A stretch of DNA of 64,000 bases, taken from assembly GCA_964384945.1 (NCBI GenBank), contig CAYLMK010000015.1, positions 65,535 through 129,534 of the forward strand, given 5' to 3'. The position numbers and the translations under genes were made by a program. Below, piece by piece: positions 34,860 through 43,948 of this stretch (the stretch's first letter is position 1; every line of letters starts with the position of its first letter). A model generated the notes under the pieces. The model made no database searches. It saw only the letters and a list, made by a program, of their open reading frames with translations, and had not been told where the DNA came from. The stretch is from S015-6 sp964384945 (lineage in GTDB: Bacteria; Desulfobacterota; DSWW01).

Positions 34860-36014
34860 ATGGATTTCGAATTGACCGAAGATCAGAAGATGCTCAAGGA
34901 GACCGTGGCGAGGTTCGTGGACAACCAGGTCGTCCCCCGCGCCGCAAGGCTCGATGAAGAGGAAAGGTTCCCGGAGGAAAGCTTTCGGGAGATGGCGGAC
35001 CTGGGCCTTTTCGGAATCTCCATCCCGGAGGCGTTGGGCGGAAGCGGATCGGACTTTCTCTCCTGTGTGCTCGTCATGGAGGAACTGGCGCGCGGGTGCG
35101 TCGCCACGGCAAACACGTACGGTGCCCACGCGATCCTGTGCACCGAGAACATCTTCCGAAACGGAAACGAGGCGCAGAGGCGCAGGTACCTGCCCGACCT
35201 GATTCGAGGCAACCGAATCGGGGCCCTCTGCATCACCGAGCCCGAGGCCGGTTCGGACGCGCTGTCCATGCGGACCCGGGCGGTGCGTAAGGGGGACCGG
35301 TACATCCTGAACGGGACCAAGATGTTCATAACGAACGGCCCGGTGGCCGACGTGGCCGTGGTCTACGCCAAGACCGACCCGGATGCCGGTCCCAAGGGCA
35401 TCTCGGCCTTTATCGTCGAGAAGGATTTCCCCGGATACTCCCGGGGGAAGACGCTCAAGAAGATGGGCGTTCGCGGTTCTCCCACCGGGGAACTCATCTT
35501 CGAGGACTGCGAGGTTCCGGCGGAGAACGTCCTGCTGGGCGAAAACAAGGGGATCCGGGTCCTGATGAGCGGCCTGGACCGGGAGAGGATCGTCTATTCG
35601 ATCGCGCCGATCGGTGTCGGACAGGCCGCCTTCGATGCGGCCCTCCGGTACAGCATGGAGCGTAAGCAGTTCGGTGCCCCGATCGCGAGCTTCCAGATGA
35701 TTCAGGAGATGCTGGCCGACATGGCCACGGACCTGCAGGCCGGCAGGATCCTGACTTACTGGGCCGCGACCCGATGCGAGACCCGGGATCGGGTGCGCCT
35801 GGAGGCCTCCTATGCGAAGCTCTTCTGTTCCCAGGCCGGCATGCGGGTCGTGGACAAGGCGATGCAGATCTTCGGCGGCTACGGATTCATCAAGGAATTT
35901 CCCGTCGAGAGATTCTACCGCGACGTCAAGGGCATCGAGTTCGGCGCCGGCACCACGCAGATTCAGAAACTGATCATCATGCGGGAGCTGGTGAAAGAAA
36001 TGGGCGTGGGGTGA
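34860..36014 (+). CDS. acyl-CoA dehydrogenase, isovaleryl-CoA dehydrogenase-like
   Basis: 384 residues from ATG 34860 (a TTG 3 bp upstream is less likely). It oxidises an acyl-CoA to the 2-enoyl-CoA, passing electrons to ETF. FAD-binding blocks are CITEPEAGSD and NGTKMFITNG. The usual MCAD/SCAD catalytic Glu in YEGT is absent (here FGAGTTQIQ, Ala363), but SGLDRERIVYSIAPIG has Glu242 where isovaleryl-CoA dehydrogenase carries its catalytic base. The C-terminal GYGFIKEFPVERFYRDVKG is normal. This points to a branched-chain or bulky acyl-CoA substrate. Confidence 0.9.
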   Translation: MDFELTEDQKMLKETVARFVDNQVVPRAARLDEEERFPEESFREMADLGLFGISIPEALGGSGSDFLSCVLVMEELARGCVATANTYGAHAILCTENIFRNGNEAQRRRYLPDLIRGNRIGALCITEPEAGSDALSMRTRAVRKGDRYILNGTKMFITNGPVADVAVVYAKTDPDAGPKGISAFIVEKDFPGYSRGKTLKKMGVRGSPTGELIFEDCEVPAENVLLGENKGIRVLMSGLDRERIVYSIAPIGVGQAAFDAALRYSMERKQFGAPIASFQMIQEMLADMATDLQAGRILTYWAATRCETRDRVRLEASYAKLFCSQAGMRVVDKAMQIFGGYGFIKEFPVERFYRDVKGIEFGAGTTQIQKLIIMRELVKEMGVG

Positions 36015-36135
36015 ATAGCGAATAGCTATTCGTTGCCAGCTTTCAGGCGTGGGCGCCTTCTCCTTCCTCCCCCGGTGCTGAACACACCGGGGCGGGGCGG
36101 GGAGCTAACAGCTAATAGCTAACAGCTAATAGCTT
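36015..36135. repeat. intergenic mosaic repeat, copy 2
   Basis: Left part GCGAATAGCTATTCG is palindromic. The centre has CCCCGGTG and CACCGGGG flanking CTGAACA (perfect 8-bp stem). The right part is a run of AGCTAACAGCTAATAGCTAA repeats. Confidence 0.55.
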
Positions 36136-36148
36136 ATGGGAGGGGGGC

Positions 36149-37129
36149 ATGGGAAGGGTCTTCACCACCAAGATCACCGACATGCTCGGCATCGATCACC
36201 CCATCCTGTGCGGCGGGATGCAGTGGATCAGTCGGGCCGAATTCGTGGCCGAGATCTGCAATGCGGGGGCCTTCGGGTTCATCACGGCCGAGACGTTCGA
36301 AACGGCCGAGGCGCTTCGGGCCGAGATCGGCAAGATGCGGGATCTGACGGACCGGCCCTTCGGAGTGAACATCTCGATGCTTCCCGAGTTCCAGGTGAGG
36401 GAACGGACATTTGCCTTCTGCGATGTTGTCTGCGAGGAGGGCGTCCCGGCCGTCGAGACGGCGGGCCGCAGCCCGGAGCCCCTGATGCCGAGGCTCAAGC
36501 AGGCCGGCGTCAAGGTAATCCACAAGGTCACGGGCATCCGGCATGCGGAAAAGGCCCAGGCCGCGGGCGCGGACGCGATCACGCTGATCGGGTTCGAGGC
36601 GGGCGGCCACGTAGGCATGGACGATGTGGCCTCCTTCATCCTGATCCCCCTGGCTGCGGCACGCCTGCAAGTGCCTGTGATCGCCGGCGGCTCGATCGCC
36701 GACGGCAGGGGGCTTCTCGGGGCCCTGGCCATGGGAGCCGAGGCCGTGCTGATGGGGACCCGCTTCCTGGCCACCGAAGAATGCCCGATTCATCCCGCCG
36801 TCAAGGAACGGGTTGTCCGGTGCGGCGAGAAGGATACCGCCCTGGTCATGCGGTCGATCCGAAATCCCCTCCGGTGCCTTCGAAACCGGCTCGCCGAGGA
36901 GGTGCTGGCCATGGAGGAAAGGGGCACGACCCTCGAAGAAATCCTCGTAAAGGTGGCCGGAGGCAGGGGCAAGAAGGCCTACGAGATCGGGGACCCGGAG
37001 ATGAGCCCGATCCCGTGCGGCCAGATTGCGGGGCTGATCGATGCGATCCGGCCGGTCAAAGAGGTGATCGACGGCATGGTTGCCGAGGCCGACCGGCTTC
37101 GCGGCCGGCTCAACCGGATGGTCTGCTGA
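36149..37129 (+). CDS. nitronate monooxygenase / FabK-like flavoprotein
   Basis: 326 residues from ATG 36149 after GGAGGGGGGC. FMN-dependent TIM barrel of the nitronate monooxygenase/2-nitropropane dioxygenase family: DHPILCGGMQWIS at the N-terminus, GFEAGGHVGMDD with the catalytic-type His, VIAGGSIADGRG, and MGAEAVLMGTRFLATEE. Family members include enoyl-ACP reductase FabK and many annotated nitronate monooxygenases near acyl-CoA genes. In this operon an enoyl-thioester oxidoreductase role is as likely as nitronate oxidation, particularly given the anaerobic setting. Confidence 0.82.
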   Translation: MGRVFTTKITDMLGIDHPILCGGMQWISRAEFVAEICNAGAFGFITAETFETAEALRAEIGKMRDLTDRPFGVNISMLPEFQVRERTFAFCDVVCEEGVPAVETAGRSPEPLMPRLKQAGVKVIHKVTGIRHAEKAQAAGADAITLIGFEAGGHVGMDDVASFILIPLAAARLQVPVIAGGSIADGRGLLGALAMGAEAVLMGTRFLATEECPIHPAVKERVVRCGEKDTALVMRSIRNPLRCLRNRLAEEVLAMEERGTTLEEILVKVAGGRGKKAYEIGDPEMSPIPCGQIAGLIDAIRPVKEVIDGMVAEADRLRGRLNRMVC

Positions 37130-37232
37130 GCCCGGCGGATTGCGGGCAGGGGAGGTGTGTTCGGAGACGCGCAGACAAGAAGGACGGGAAGGCACTCTTG
37201 CTTCGGGAATTCACTCGTGATGGGGGGAAACC

Positions 37233-38861
37233 ATGATGCACCGAAGAGGGTTGATGCGGGTCGGTCTTTTTGCCTGGTTGTGCCTGGTCGGGTGGGCGGG
37301 GCAGGCCTGGCCCGTCTACGTCGACGATGCGAGGACCCTGGAGGTCGTCGGGAAGCTTCAGACGCGCAGCTCCCTGCGCCTGCAGGAGTCGGAGGGATTC
37401 ACGCATCCGATCAACATCGCCGCCGGCAATCTGGTCCAGTGGCGCAACCTGGCCGTGATAGAGCTCAACCACGACCTGATGAACCTCGCGCACGATGTCG
37501 ACATCTTCTATCCGCTGCGGGCCCTGGACATTCAGGCGAAATACCACCTCGTCGGCCGCTTCCTGTATGAGGCGGTCTACAATGTCGGTCCGCAGGGGTT
37601 TCAGGATGTCCGGGAGGCGGACAAGGAAAACATTGACAGCTTCAAGGAGAGCTACGATCTGTGGGAATTCTATGCCGATTTTTCCCGCGGGCCTTTCTTC
37701 TTCCGGATCGGCAAGCAGAACCTGGCCTGGGGAGAGACCGACACCTTTCGACTGCTCGATGCCATCAACCCCCTGGACAACACCTTCGGCGGGCCCTTCG
37801 AGGACCTGGACGACCGGCGGATTCCCCTGTGGATGCTGCGGGGAAGTTACAACTTCGGTGACGTCGGTCCGATTTCGTCGGCCATGATCGAGGCCTTCTG
37901 GGTGCCGGGCACATGGGACGTCACGGTCGCGCCTTACGCGCCCTCCGGCACGGCCTATGCCGCCCCGATCCCGGATACGGGCATTCGGCGGTTCCTCTAC
38001 CGCCCGGACAAGGATATGTCCAACAGCCGGTGGGGGGTCCGCCTGATGGGCGTCCTGGGCAACAATCTCAATGTCACCCTCGCCCATTACAAGACGTTTC
38101 TGGACATGCCCACGGCGCGGCTGGGGGTCGAGCCGGGGACCGCGGTCCTGATCGGCACGAGCCGGGCATGGCAGGAGCTGATCTGGGAGGATGTGCAGAT
38201 TACCGGGGCGTCGTTCAACTACTGCGACCCCCGGACCGACATCATCTTCCGGGGAGAGGCGGCCTGGTTCTGGGACGAGCCCGTCTTCATCCCGGAGGAG
38301 AACCTCAAGTTCTCCGATACGTCCATCCCCCTGCCTCCGGCCCTGATCGATCTGATCAGCGAAGCGATCGGGACCGACCTGGCGGATCTCGGGATCACCG
38401 CCCTGCCGATCAACCCGACGGGAGGGACGGTTCCCGAGAAGAACATCCTGAGGTACATGTTCGGCTTCGACAAGTACCTGTGGGTGCGCCCTTTGAACCC
38501 GCGGACCACCTTCATGGTATCCGGTCAGTATTTCGGGCAGTGGGTGCCCGACTATGACTCCCGCCAGAAACAGCTCCTGGCCCTGTACCCGAAGCCGCTC
38601 GATTTCGCGGGCCTGAGGGAGACGGAGCACGTTTTCACCTTGCTGGCGCGGACGAACTACATGAACGGCGTCATCAATCCCCAGATGGTGGCCGCCTACG
38701 ACATCCGCGGAGCGTGGCTGCTGCTGCCGTCGGTCGTGTTCCTCCACGAGCCCTTCCGGTTCCAGGTCCAGTACAGCGGCATTGTCGGCCAGTTCACCAA
38801 TTTCGGTGCCTTCCGGGACCGCGACCAGATTTCCTTCATGTTTACCTACCTGCTCAACTGA
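37233..38861 (+). CDS. DUF1302 family outer-membrane protein
   Basis: 542 residues; ATG 37233 follows GGGGGGAAACC (ATG 37236 also possible). A signal peptide (about residues 8-28, MRVGLFAWLCLVGWAGQAWP) precedes a long domain of amphipathic beta strands rich in aromatic residues, ending in QISFMFTYLLN, a C-terminal beta-signal-like strand. Conserved DUF1302 features include RIGKQNLAWGETDTFRLLDAINP. DUF1302 proteins are predicted barrels found beside DUF1329 genes and RND exporters in degraders of hydrophobic compounds. Here it probably moves the substrate through the outer membrane. The DUF1329 gene follows after 69 bp. Confidence 0.85.
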   Translation: MMHRRGLMRVGLFAWLCLVGWAGQAWPVYVDDARTLEVVGKLQTRSSLRLQESEGFTHPINIAAGNLVQWRNLAVIELNHDLMNLAHDVDIFYPLRALDIQAKYHLVGRFLYEAVYNVGPQGFQDVREADKENIDSFKESYDLWEFYADFSRGPFFFRIGKQNLAWGETDTFRLLDAINPLDNTFGGPFEDLDDRRIPLWMLRGSYNFGDVGPISSAMIEAFWVPGTWDVTVAPYAPSGTAYAAPIPDTGIRRFLYRPDKDMSNSRWGVRLMGVLGNNLNVTLAHYKTFLDMPTARLGVEPGTAVLIGTSRAWQELIWEDVQITGASFNYCDPRTDIIFRGEAAWFWDEPVFIPEENLKFSDTSIPLPPALIDLISEAIGTDLADLGITALPINPTGGTVPEKNILRYMFGFDKYLWVRPLNPRTTFMVSGQYFGQWVPDYDSRQKQLLALYPKPLDFAGLRETEHVFTLLARTNYMNGVINPQMVAAYDIRGAWLLLPSVVFLHEPFRFQVQYSGIVGQFTNFGAFRDRDQISFMFTYLLN

Positions 38862-38930
38862 GGGCCGGAAAGGGAAGGGCTGCCCATTCGTATCCAACAG
38901 GGTTTGCATTCGAACAGGGGAGGACAAGAA

Positions 38931-40235
38931 ATGACGATGACATCACGGTGCCTCGGTTTCTTCCTCATCATCCTTTCAACCTGGCTGTGGCCGGCCCCGG
39001 CGGCTCGGGCCGATGTCGTCCCCGGAGATGTGATCGACAAATCGAACTGGCAGAAGGCCGACGGCCTCTTGCCCGAGCCCGTGCTCGACTGGGTGAAAAG
39101 GGGCGAATTCATCCTCAACGTGGGCGAACTCGACGTCGAAGACCCGACCAAGATCCGCTCCGACTACGTTCTCGAGGCCTTCGAGACGAATCGAGGCAGG
39201 TACAGCCTGGACCAGAACGGAGGCATCATAGACAAGCAGACCGGAGAGCTCGCCCATTTCCTCGTTGGCTTTCCCTTCTCGGATCTCGATCCGCAGGACC
39301 CGATGGTCGTGGAGAAGCTCATGTACAACCATCTCTACGGTCAGCACGTGAACGGCTTCTTCAAGTTCCGATTCCAGCTCATCTGGGTCGCCCATGCGGG
39401 CTTCGAACGGGAGGTGGACTGTGTCTGGCAGGGGGCCTCCATGACGGGCTTCCCGGAGGCCAAGAACCTTCCGAACGCGGCGGGTGTGGAGAAGTATTCG
39501 ATCCTGGTCGTCCGAAAGCCCTACGACCTGGCAGGCACGGCGATCATGACGCACCGATTCCTGGACCCGACCCAGGCGGACAACACCTTCGGTTACATCC
39601 CGGCCATCCGGAGGGTGCGTCGCATGAGCGCGGCCAACCGCTCGGACGCCTTCATCGGATCGGACGAATGCGTGGACGACGTGAACGGGTACGACGGAAA
39701 GGTGCCTGCCTTCGACTGGAAACTGCTGCGGGTGCAGGATGCCCTGATCGCTTTCCTGCCCGGCGTCTATCCGTTCGTGCAGAACCGATACGGGGAATGG
39801 GAGACGACCAAGGACGTCAAGCGCGTGATCTACGGATACGAGGTCGAAGGCTGGCAGGGCGCTCCCTGGGCCCCCACGAACCTCGTCTGGGTGAAGAGGC
39901 CGGTCTACGTCATCGAGATGACCCCGAAAGACCGTTACTACAATTACGGAACCCACTACATCTGGGCGAGCCCGGAGACGTACGCCTGCCCCTTCAAGGT
40001 GGTCAACGACCGGGCCGGCCAGTACTGGAAATCCCTTTACATGGTCAACACCTTCGTGCAGAGCGCGGACAAGAAGATGGCCGTGATCGCCGTGCCGGGC
40101 CAGAACGTGATCGACGAGCGGTACAAGCACGCCACGATCACGCAGATTCTCAACCCGGAGAATCCCTGGACCATGAAGGCGAGGCTGAACCTGGATGACT
40201 TCTCCATGGCGGGCTTTCAGAAGTTCTGCAAATAA
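38931..40235 (+). CDS. DUF1329 periplasmic protein (LolB-like fold)
   Basis: 434 residues from ATG 38931 behind GGGGAGGACAAGAA. The signal peptide ends PAPAARADV (about residue 27). Domain DUF1329 covers nearly the whole protein; recognisable blocks are RRVRRMSAANRSDAFIGSDE, DDVNGYDGKVPAFDWKLL and the Trp-rich GYEVEGWQGAPWAPTNLVWV, then VYVIEMTPKDRYYNYG. The family is thought to adopt a lipoprotein-carrier-like fold and is nearly always paired with DUF1302, as here. It likely ferries a hydrophobic ligand across the periplasm. Confidence 0.88.
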   Translation: MTMTSRCLGFFLIILSTWLWPAPAARADVVPGDVIDKSNWQKADGLLPEPVLDWVKRGEFILNVGELDVEDPTKIRSDYVLEAFETNRGRYSLDQNGGIIDKQTGELAHFLVGFPFSDLDPQDPMVVEKLMYNHLYGQHVNGFFKFRFQLIWVAHAGFEREVDCVWQGASMTGFPEAKNLPNAAGVEKYSILVVRKPYDLAGTAIMTHRFLDPTQADNTFGYIPAIRRVRRMSAANRSDAFIGSDECVDDVNGYDGKVPAFDWKLLRVQDALIAFLPGVYPFVQNRYGEWETTKDVKRVIYGYEVEGWQGAPWAPTNLVWVKRPVYVIEMTPKDRYYNYGTHYIWASPETYACPFKVVNDRAGQYWKSLYMVNTFVQSADKKMAVIAVPGQNVIDERYKHATITQILNPENPWTMKARLNLDDFSMAGFQKFCK

Positions 40236-40273
40236 GGCGAGAGGGGCATCGTTACGGAGAGAAAGGGGCTTTC

Positions 40274-41107
40274 ATGAGCGAGGCGAGTGCGGGACAGGGC
40301 GGACAGGTGACCTACGGGCGCCAGGGGCATGTGGGCTCGATCACGCTGAACAGGCCGGAGAAACGGAATGCCTTGAACCCCCGGGTCTGGGACGCCCTGG
40401 ACGAGGCGGTCGCGCAGGCCGAGCGGGACAGGGAGGCCCGGGTCGTTCTCCTTCGAGGCGAGGGGCGGTCCTTTTGTGCCGGCCTGGACCTGAGCCCGGA
40501 AAACGATCTCTTCTCCGTCGTCTCGGATGCCCCGAGCGCGACGGCCAAGGTGGCGTTCTACCGGGAGGTGAGGCGGGTCCAGGCGATCCACACCCGCCTG
40601 GAGCGGCTTTTCAAGCCGACGATCGCGGTCATGCAGAGGCACTGCCTCGGTGCGGGTCTGGAGCTGGCGCTGTGCTGCGACATCCGGCTTTGCTCCGAGG
40701 GCACGCTGTTCGCGCTGCCCGAGGCGAGGCTGGGCTTCATCACCGACATCGGCGGGCTGCAGCGCCTGTCCAGGGCGGTCGGGCCGGGCCATGCGCGGGA
40801 GATCTCGTTCCGGGCGCACCGGTTCGATGCGCGCAAGGCCCTGGCAATGGGCCTCGTCAACGAGGTCTACCCGGACGAGGAGACCCTGATGCAGAAGGCG
40901 ATGGAGATGGCCGAGGAGATCGCGGGCAACCCGCCGCTGGCCGTCCAGGGCGCCAAGGAGGTCTTCCTGTTCGATGGGGAGGTGAGCCTGGAAGAGTCGC
41001 TGGAGTACAATGCGGCCAGGTCCTCGATGATCGTGCCTTCCGAGGATCTGAAAGAGGCCATTTCCGCTTACATCGAGAAAAGAAAAGGAACCTTCAAAGG
41101 CGCGTGA
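40274..41107 (+). CDS. crotonase family, dienoyl-CoA isomerase-like
   Basis: 277 residues from ATG 40274. The CoA loop is GRSFCAGLDLS and the oxyanion helix HCLGAGLELALCCDI. Acidic residues fall at three positions: Glu in GAGLEL, Glu in FALPEARLG and Asp in GFITDIGGLQRL. In the delta3,5-delta2,4-dienoyl-CoA isomerase of rat, three acidic residues occupy the matching places, including the Asp before the GTLQRL segment, while ordinary hydratases have only the two Glu. A dienoyl-CoA isomerase would fit the 2,4-dienoyl-CoA reductase at the end of this operon. Substrate unproven. Confidence 0.8.
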   Translation: MSEASAGQGGQVTYGRQGHVGSITLNRPEKRNALNPRVWDALDEAVAQAERDREARVVLLRGEGRSFCAGLDLSPENDLFSVVSDAPSATAKVAFYREVRRVQAIHTRLERLFKPTIAVMQRHCLGAGLELALCCDIRLCSEGTLFALPEARLGFITDIGGLQRLSRAVGPGHAREISFRAHRFDARKALAMGLVNEVYPDEETLMQKAMEMAEEIAGNPPLAVQGAKEVFLFDGEVSLEESLEYNAARSSMIVPSEDLKEAISAYIEKRKGTFKGA

Positions 41108-41117
41108 ATGGGAAAAG

Positions 41118-41240
41118 AATCAGCTCTTCGCTGTTCGCCATTCGCTGTCAGTCCCCCGGCCCGCCAAGCCTTGGCGGGTTCTCCGGCAGTGGGGTGCGCG
41201 GAGGCGCTAACAGCTAAAGCCTAAGGGCCAATAGCCGATG
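41118..41240. repeat. intergenic mosaic repeat, copy 3
   Basis: Begins with CAGCTCTTCGCTGTTCGCCA, has the inverted pair CCGCCAAG / CTTGGCGG around 41161-41176, and ends with GCTAACAGCTAAAGCCTAAG and GCCAATAGCCGATGG. Same heptad style as the copies at 34749 and 36015. Confidence 0.5.
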
Positions 41241-41277
41241 GACTTGCAGCCACTTTGCCAACGGAAAGGAAAGACAC

Positions 41278-42777
41278 ATGCCGGACTATGACGTGGTGGT
41301 CGTTGGCGCCGGAAACGCGGGCATGACCGGCTCGGCGGCGCTGGCGCAGAAGGGCCTGAAGGTGTTGCTCCTGGAGAAGCACAACATCCCCGGGGGCTGC
41401 GGGACGAGTTTCTGCCGGGGACGGTTTGAATTCGAGGTCGCCCTTCACCAGCTGAGCGGGATGGGATCCCCGGAGAATCCGGGCCCGCTGCGGACCATGC
41501 TGCAGAGCCTCGGCGTGCTCGATGACCTCGCGTTCGTGGAGATCCCGGAGCTTTTCCGTGTCGTCATGCCGGGCACCATCGATGTGCGGCTTCCGACGGA
41601 CAAGGGGAAGGTGGTCGCCGAGCTGCAGCGCCACTTCCCCAAGGAGAAGGAGGCCATCGAGAAGTTCTTCGACCTGCTTTACGCCTTCGCCACGCAGATG
41701 CTCTCGGTCTTCTACTTCAAGGATCCGGACGCATCCCGGCAGAAATACCCGGTCCTTTACGAGTACGGCTTCAAGAACTGCCAGGAGGTGCTCGACAGCT
41801 TCTTCTCGGACCCCCTGCTCAAGGCGGTGGTGAGTGTCTACTGGGGCTACATCGGAATGCCTCCGAACCGCCTGTCCTTCGCCTACCTGGCGATTCTTTA
41901 TTTCAGCTTCATTGAATTCAAGGCCTATCACGTCAAGGGCGGCTCGCAGGCCCTTTCGAACGCGATCGTGAACAAGTTCCTCTCGTACGGGGGGGAGGTG
42001 CGGTTCAACTGCGGCGTCAAGAAGATCGAGGTCGCCGAAGGCGCGGTCCGGGGCGTGGTGACCGAGCACGGGGAGAGGATTTCCGCGCGGGCCGTCCTGT
42101 CCAACGCCTCTCCCGTGGCCACCTATCTCCAGCTCATCGATCCCGCGCACGTGCCCGATCAGGTCCATTACGAGATGCGGGGCCGAAGCCTGAGCATGTC
42201 CGGCTTCACGCTCTACATGGGGCTCGACTGCGCGCCCGGGGAAATCGGCATCCGGGACTCGACGAGCTTCATCATGTCCAACACGGAGATCGGGGACAAG
42301 GTCTACGACCGGATGCGGAATCTTCACGTGGAGGACGACCTGATGGTGCTCAGTTGCTATAATATCGCCGACCCCGACTTCTCCCCGCCGGGGACCAGCC
42401 AGGTGAGCCTCGTGACCCTGAAGTTCGGCGAGCCCTGGCTTCGGCTTCCTCCGACCGAATACTTCCGGGAGAAGTACCGGTCCGCCGAGAACATGATGCG
42501 CATCCTGGAGAAGGTCTACCCGGGCATCCGCGACCGGATCGAAGAGCTCGAAGTGGGCACGCCCCTGACGCACATGCGCTACCTCGGCCATCCGGCCGGC
42601 GCGATTTACGGTTTCGAGGCGCAGATGAAGGATTCGCTGTTCTTCCAGCCCGGGGGCGCCTCCCCGATCCGAGGCCTGTATTTCGCGAGCGGCTGGTCCG
42701 GGGACCCCGGGTTCCAGCCGACCCTGGAGTCGGGCAAGGCGGCGGCCAAGAACATCCTGAAAGAACTCGGTGCATAG
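41278..42777 (+). CDS. phytoene-desaturase-like FAD oxidoreductase
   Basis: 499 residues from ATG 41278 (GGAAAGGAAAG upstream). The N-terminal FAD dinucleotide motif VVVGAGNAGMTGSAALAQKG is followed by LLLEKHNIPGGCGTSF, as in the CrtI/carotenoid isomerase/NAD(P)-dependent retinol saturase group. The C-terminal FAD-binding motif is GLYFASGWSGDPGFQPTLES. Enzymes of this class saturate, desaturate or isomerise double bonds in long hydrophobic molecules. Lying between a dienoyl-CoA-isomerase-like gene and a reductase gene, it may work on an unsaturated or isoprenoid substrate of the pathway, with the next gene feeding it electrons. Confidence 0.82.
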   Translation: MPDYDVVVVGAGNAGMTGSAALAQKGLKVLLLEKHNIPGGCGTSFCRGRFEFEVALHQLSGMGSPENPGPLRTMLQSLGVLDDLAFVEIPELFRVVMPGTIDVRLPTDKGKVVAELQRHFPKEKEAIEKFFDLLYAFATQMLSVFYFKDPDASRQKYPVLYEYGFKNCQEVLDSFFSDPLLKAVVSVYWGYIGMPPNRLSFAYLAILYFSFIEFKAYHVKGGSQALSNAIVNKFLSYGGEVRFNCGVKKIEVAEGAVRGVVTEHGERISARAVLSNASPVATYLQLIDPAHVPDQVHYEMRGRSLSMSGFTLYMGLDCAPGEIGIRDSTSFIMSNTEIGDKVYDRMRNLHVEDDLMVLSCYNIADPDFSPPGTSQVSLVTLKFGEPWLRLPPTEYFREKYRSAENMMRILEKVYPGIRDRIEELEVGTPLTHMRYLGHPAGAIYGFEAQMKDSLFFQPGGASPIRGLYFASGWSGDPGFQPTLESGKAAAKNILKELGA

Positions 42778-42790
42778 GAAGGGGTTGAAC

Positions 42791-43948
42791 ATGAGCAAGG
42801 GCGTATTCGAGGCCTTCGACGGCTACCAGGAAGTTGCCGACGCGCTGGAGATGAGCAGGAAGCTCGGCGTGAACTACACGGCGGACAGGGACCTTGCGGA
42901 CCGCTACATCCGGAGACTGCACCCCTCGCGTATGCGTCTGCGGGTCACGGACATTTTCGACGAGACGGGGAGCACCAAGACGTTCCGGCTGGTTGCGGAA
43001 GATCCTCCGCTGCCCCCCTTTCAGGCAGGCCAGTACATCGCGCTCGCCGTAGAGGTCGACGGCGTGAGGACCAGCCGGCCTTACAGCATCGCCTCGCCTC
43101 CGAACCAGCTCGGCTTCTACGAAATCACGGTGCGGCGGGTCGAGGACGGGGTGGTCTCCAACTACCTGCTCGACCGTGTCCGGCAGGGGGACGTACTCGA
43201 GAGCTCCGGGCCCGTGGGCGAGTTCACCTACAACCCGATCTTCCACAAGAAGACCATGGTCTGTATCGCGGGCGGGTGCGGCATCACGCCGTTCATGAGC
43301 ATGATCCGGGAGATCCTGGAATGCGGCATCGACCGCACGGTCCATCTGTTTTACGGGAACAAGAGCCTGGATGACGTGATCTTTCACGAGACCTTCCTCG
43401 TGCTTTCGGAGCGATTCGAGAACTTTCACTACTATCCGGTGATCGAAGAGCCGCCGGACGGCTACGAGGGCTGCCGCGGCTTCATCACGGGCAGGCTCGT
43501 CAAGGAGATCCTGGGAGACCTGGACGACAAGACCTTCTACCTTTGCGGCCCGCGGGCCATGTACGACTTCTGCCTGCCCGAACTGCAGGGCCTGGGCATC
43601 CCCCGGAGCAGGCTGCGCAGGGAGGTCTACGGCGCTCCGGCCGACATCACCCGCGATGTCGGCTGGCCGGCCGGGGTGAGGGGCGGAGACACCTTCACGG
43701 TGAAGGTCAAGGGCAAGGGCGGATTTGCGGCGAAGGCGCGGGAGTCCCTGCTCGCCGCGCTGGAGAAGCACGGGTACGTGCTCCCGGCCCTGTGCCGCTC
43801 CGGGGAGTGCAGCATGTGCAGGGTGAAGCTCCTTGCGGGAAAGGTGTTTCAGCCCGCCGGGGTGCTCCTTCGAAAATCGGACAGGCAGTTCGGCTACATC
43901 CATTCCTGCGCCGCCTACCCGCTGGAGGATCTGGAGATCTCGCTATGA
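42791..43948 (+). CDS. FAD/NAD(P)H oxidoreductase with C-terminal 2Fe-2S ferredoxin domain
   Basis: 385 residues from ATG 42791 with AGGAAGGGG upstream. Residues 1-45 are an N-terminal extension, about 50-150 an FNR-type FAD domain (TSRPYSIASPP is the RxYS flavin motif), about 155-265 the NAD(P) domain (CIAGGCGITPFMSMIREI) and about 300-385 a plant-type ferredoxin with CRSGECSMC and a distant Cys in IHSCAAYP. It resembles PaaE/HCP-reductase enzymes that pass electrons from NAD(P)H to a partner. The stop overlaps the next start (ATGA). Confidence 0.88.
   Translation: MSKGVFEAFDGYQEVADALEMSRKLGVNYTADRDLADRYIRRLHPSRMRLRVTDIFDETGSTKTFRLVAEDPPLPPFQAGQYIALAVEVDGVRTSRPYSIASPPNQLGFYEITVRRVEDGVVSNYLLDRVRQGDVLESSGPVGEFTYNPIFHKKTMVCIAGGCGITPFMSMIREILECGIDRTVHLFYGNKSLDDVIFHETFLVLSERFENFHYYPVIEEPPDGYEGCRGFITGRLVKEILGDLDDKTFYLCGPRAMYDFCLPELQGLGIPRSRLRREVYGAPADITRDVGWPAGVRGGDTFTVKVKGKGGFAAKARESLLAALEKHGYVLPALCRSGECSMCRVKLLAGKVFQPAGVLLRKSDRQFGYIHSCAAYPLEDLEISL

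Noticed and set aside
36149..37129. Calling this gene fabK
   Set aside because: The FMN-barrel motifs are shared by nitronate monooxygenases and FabK, and the gene is not next to fatty-acid synthesis genes, so no symbol was assigned.
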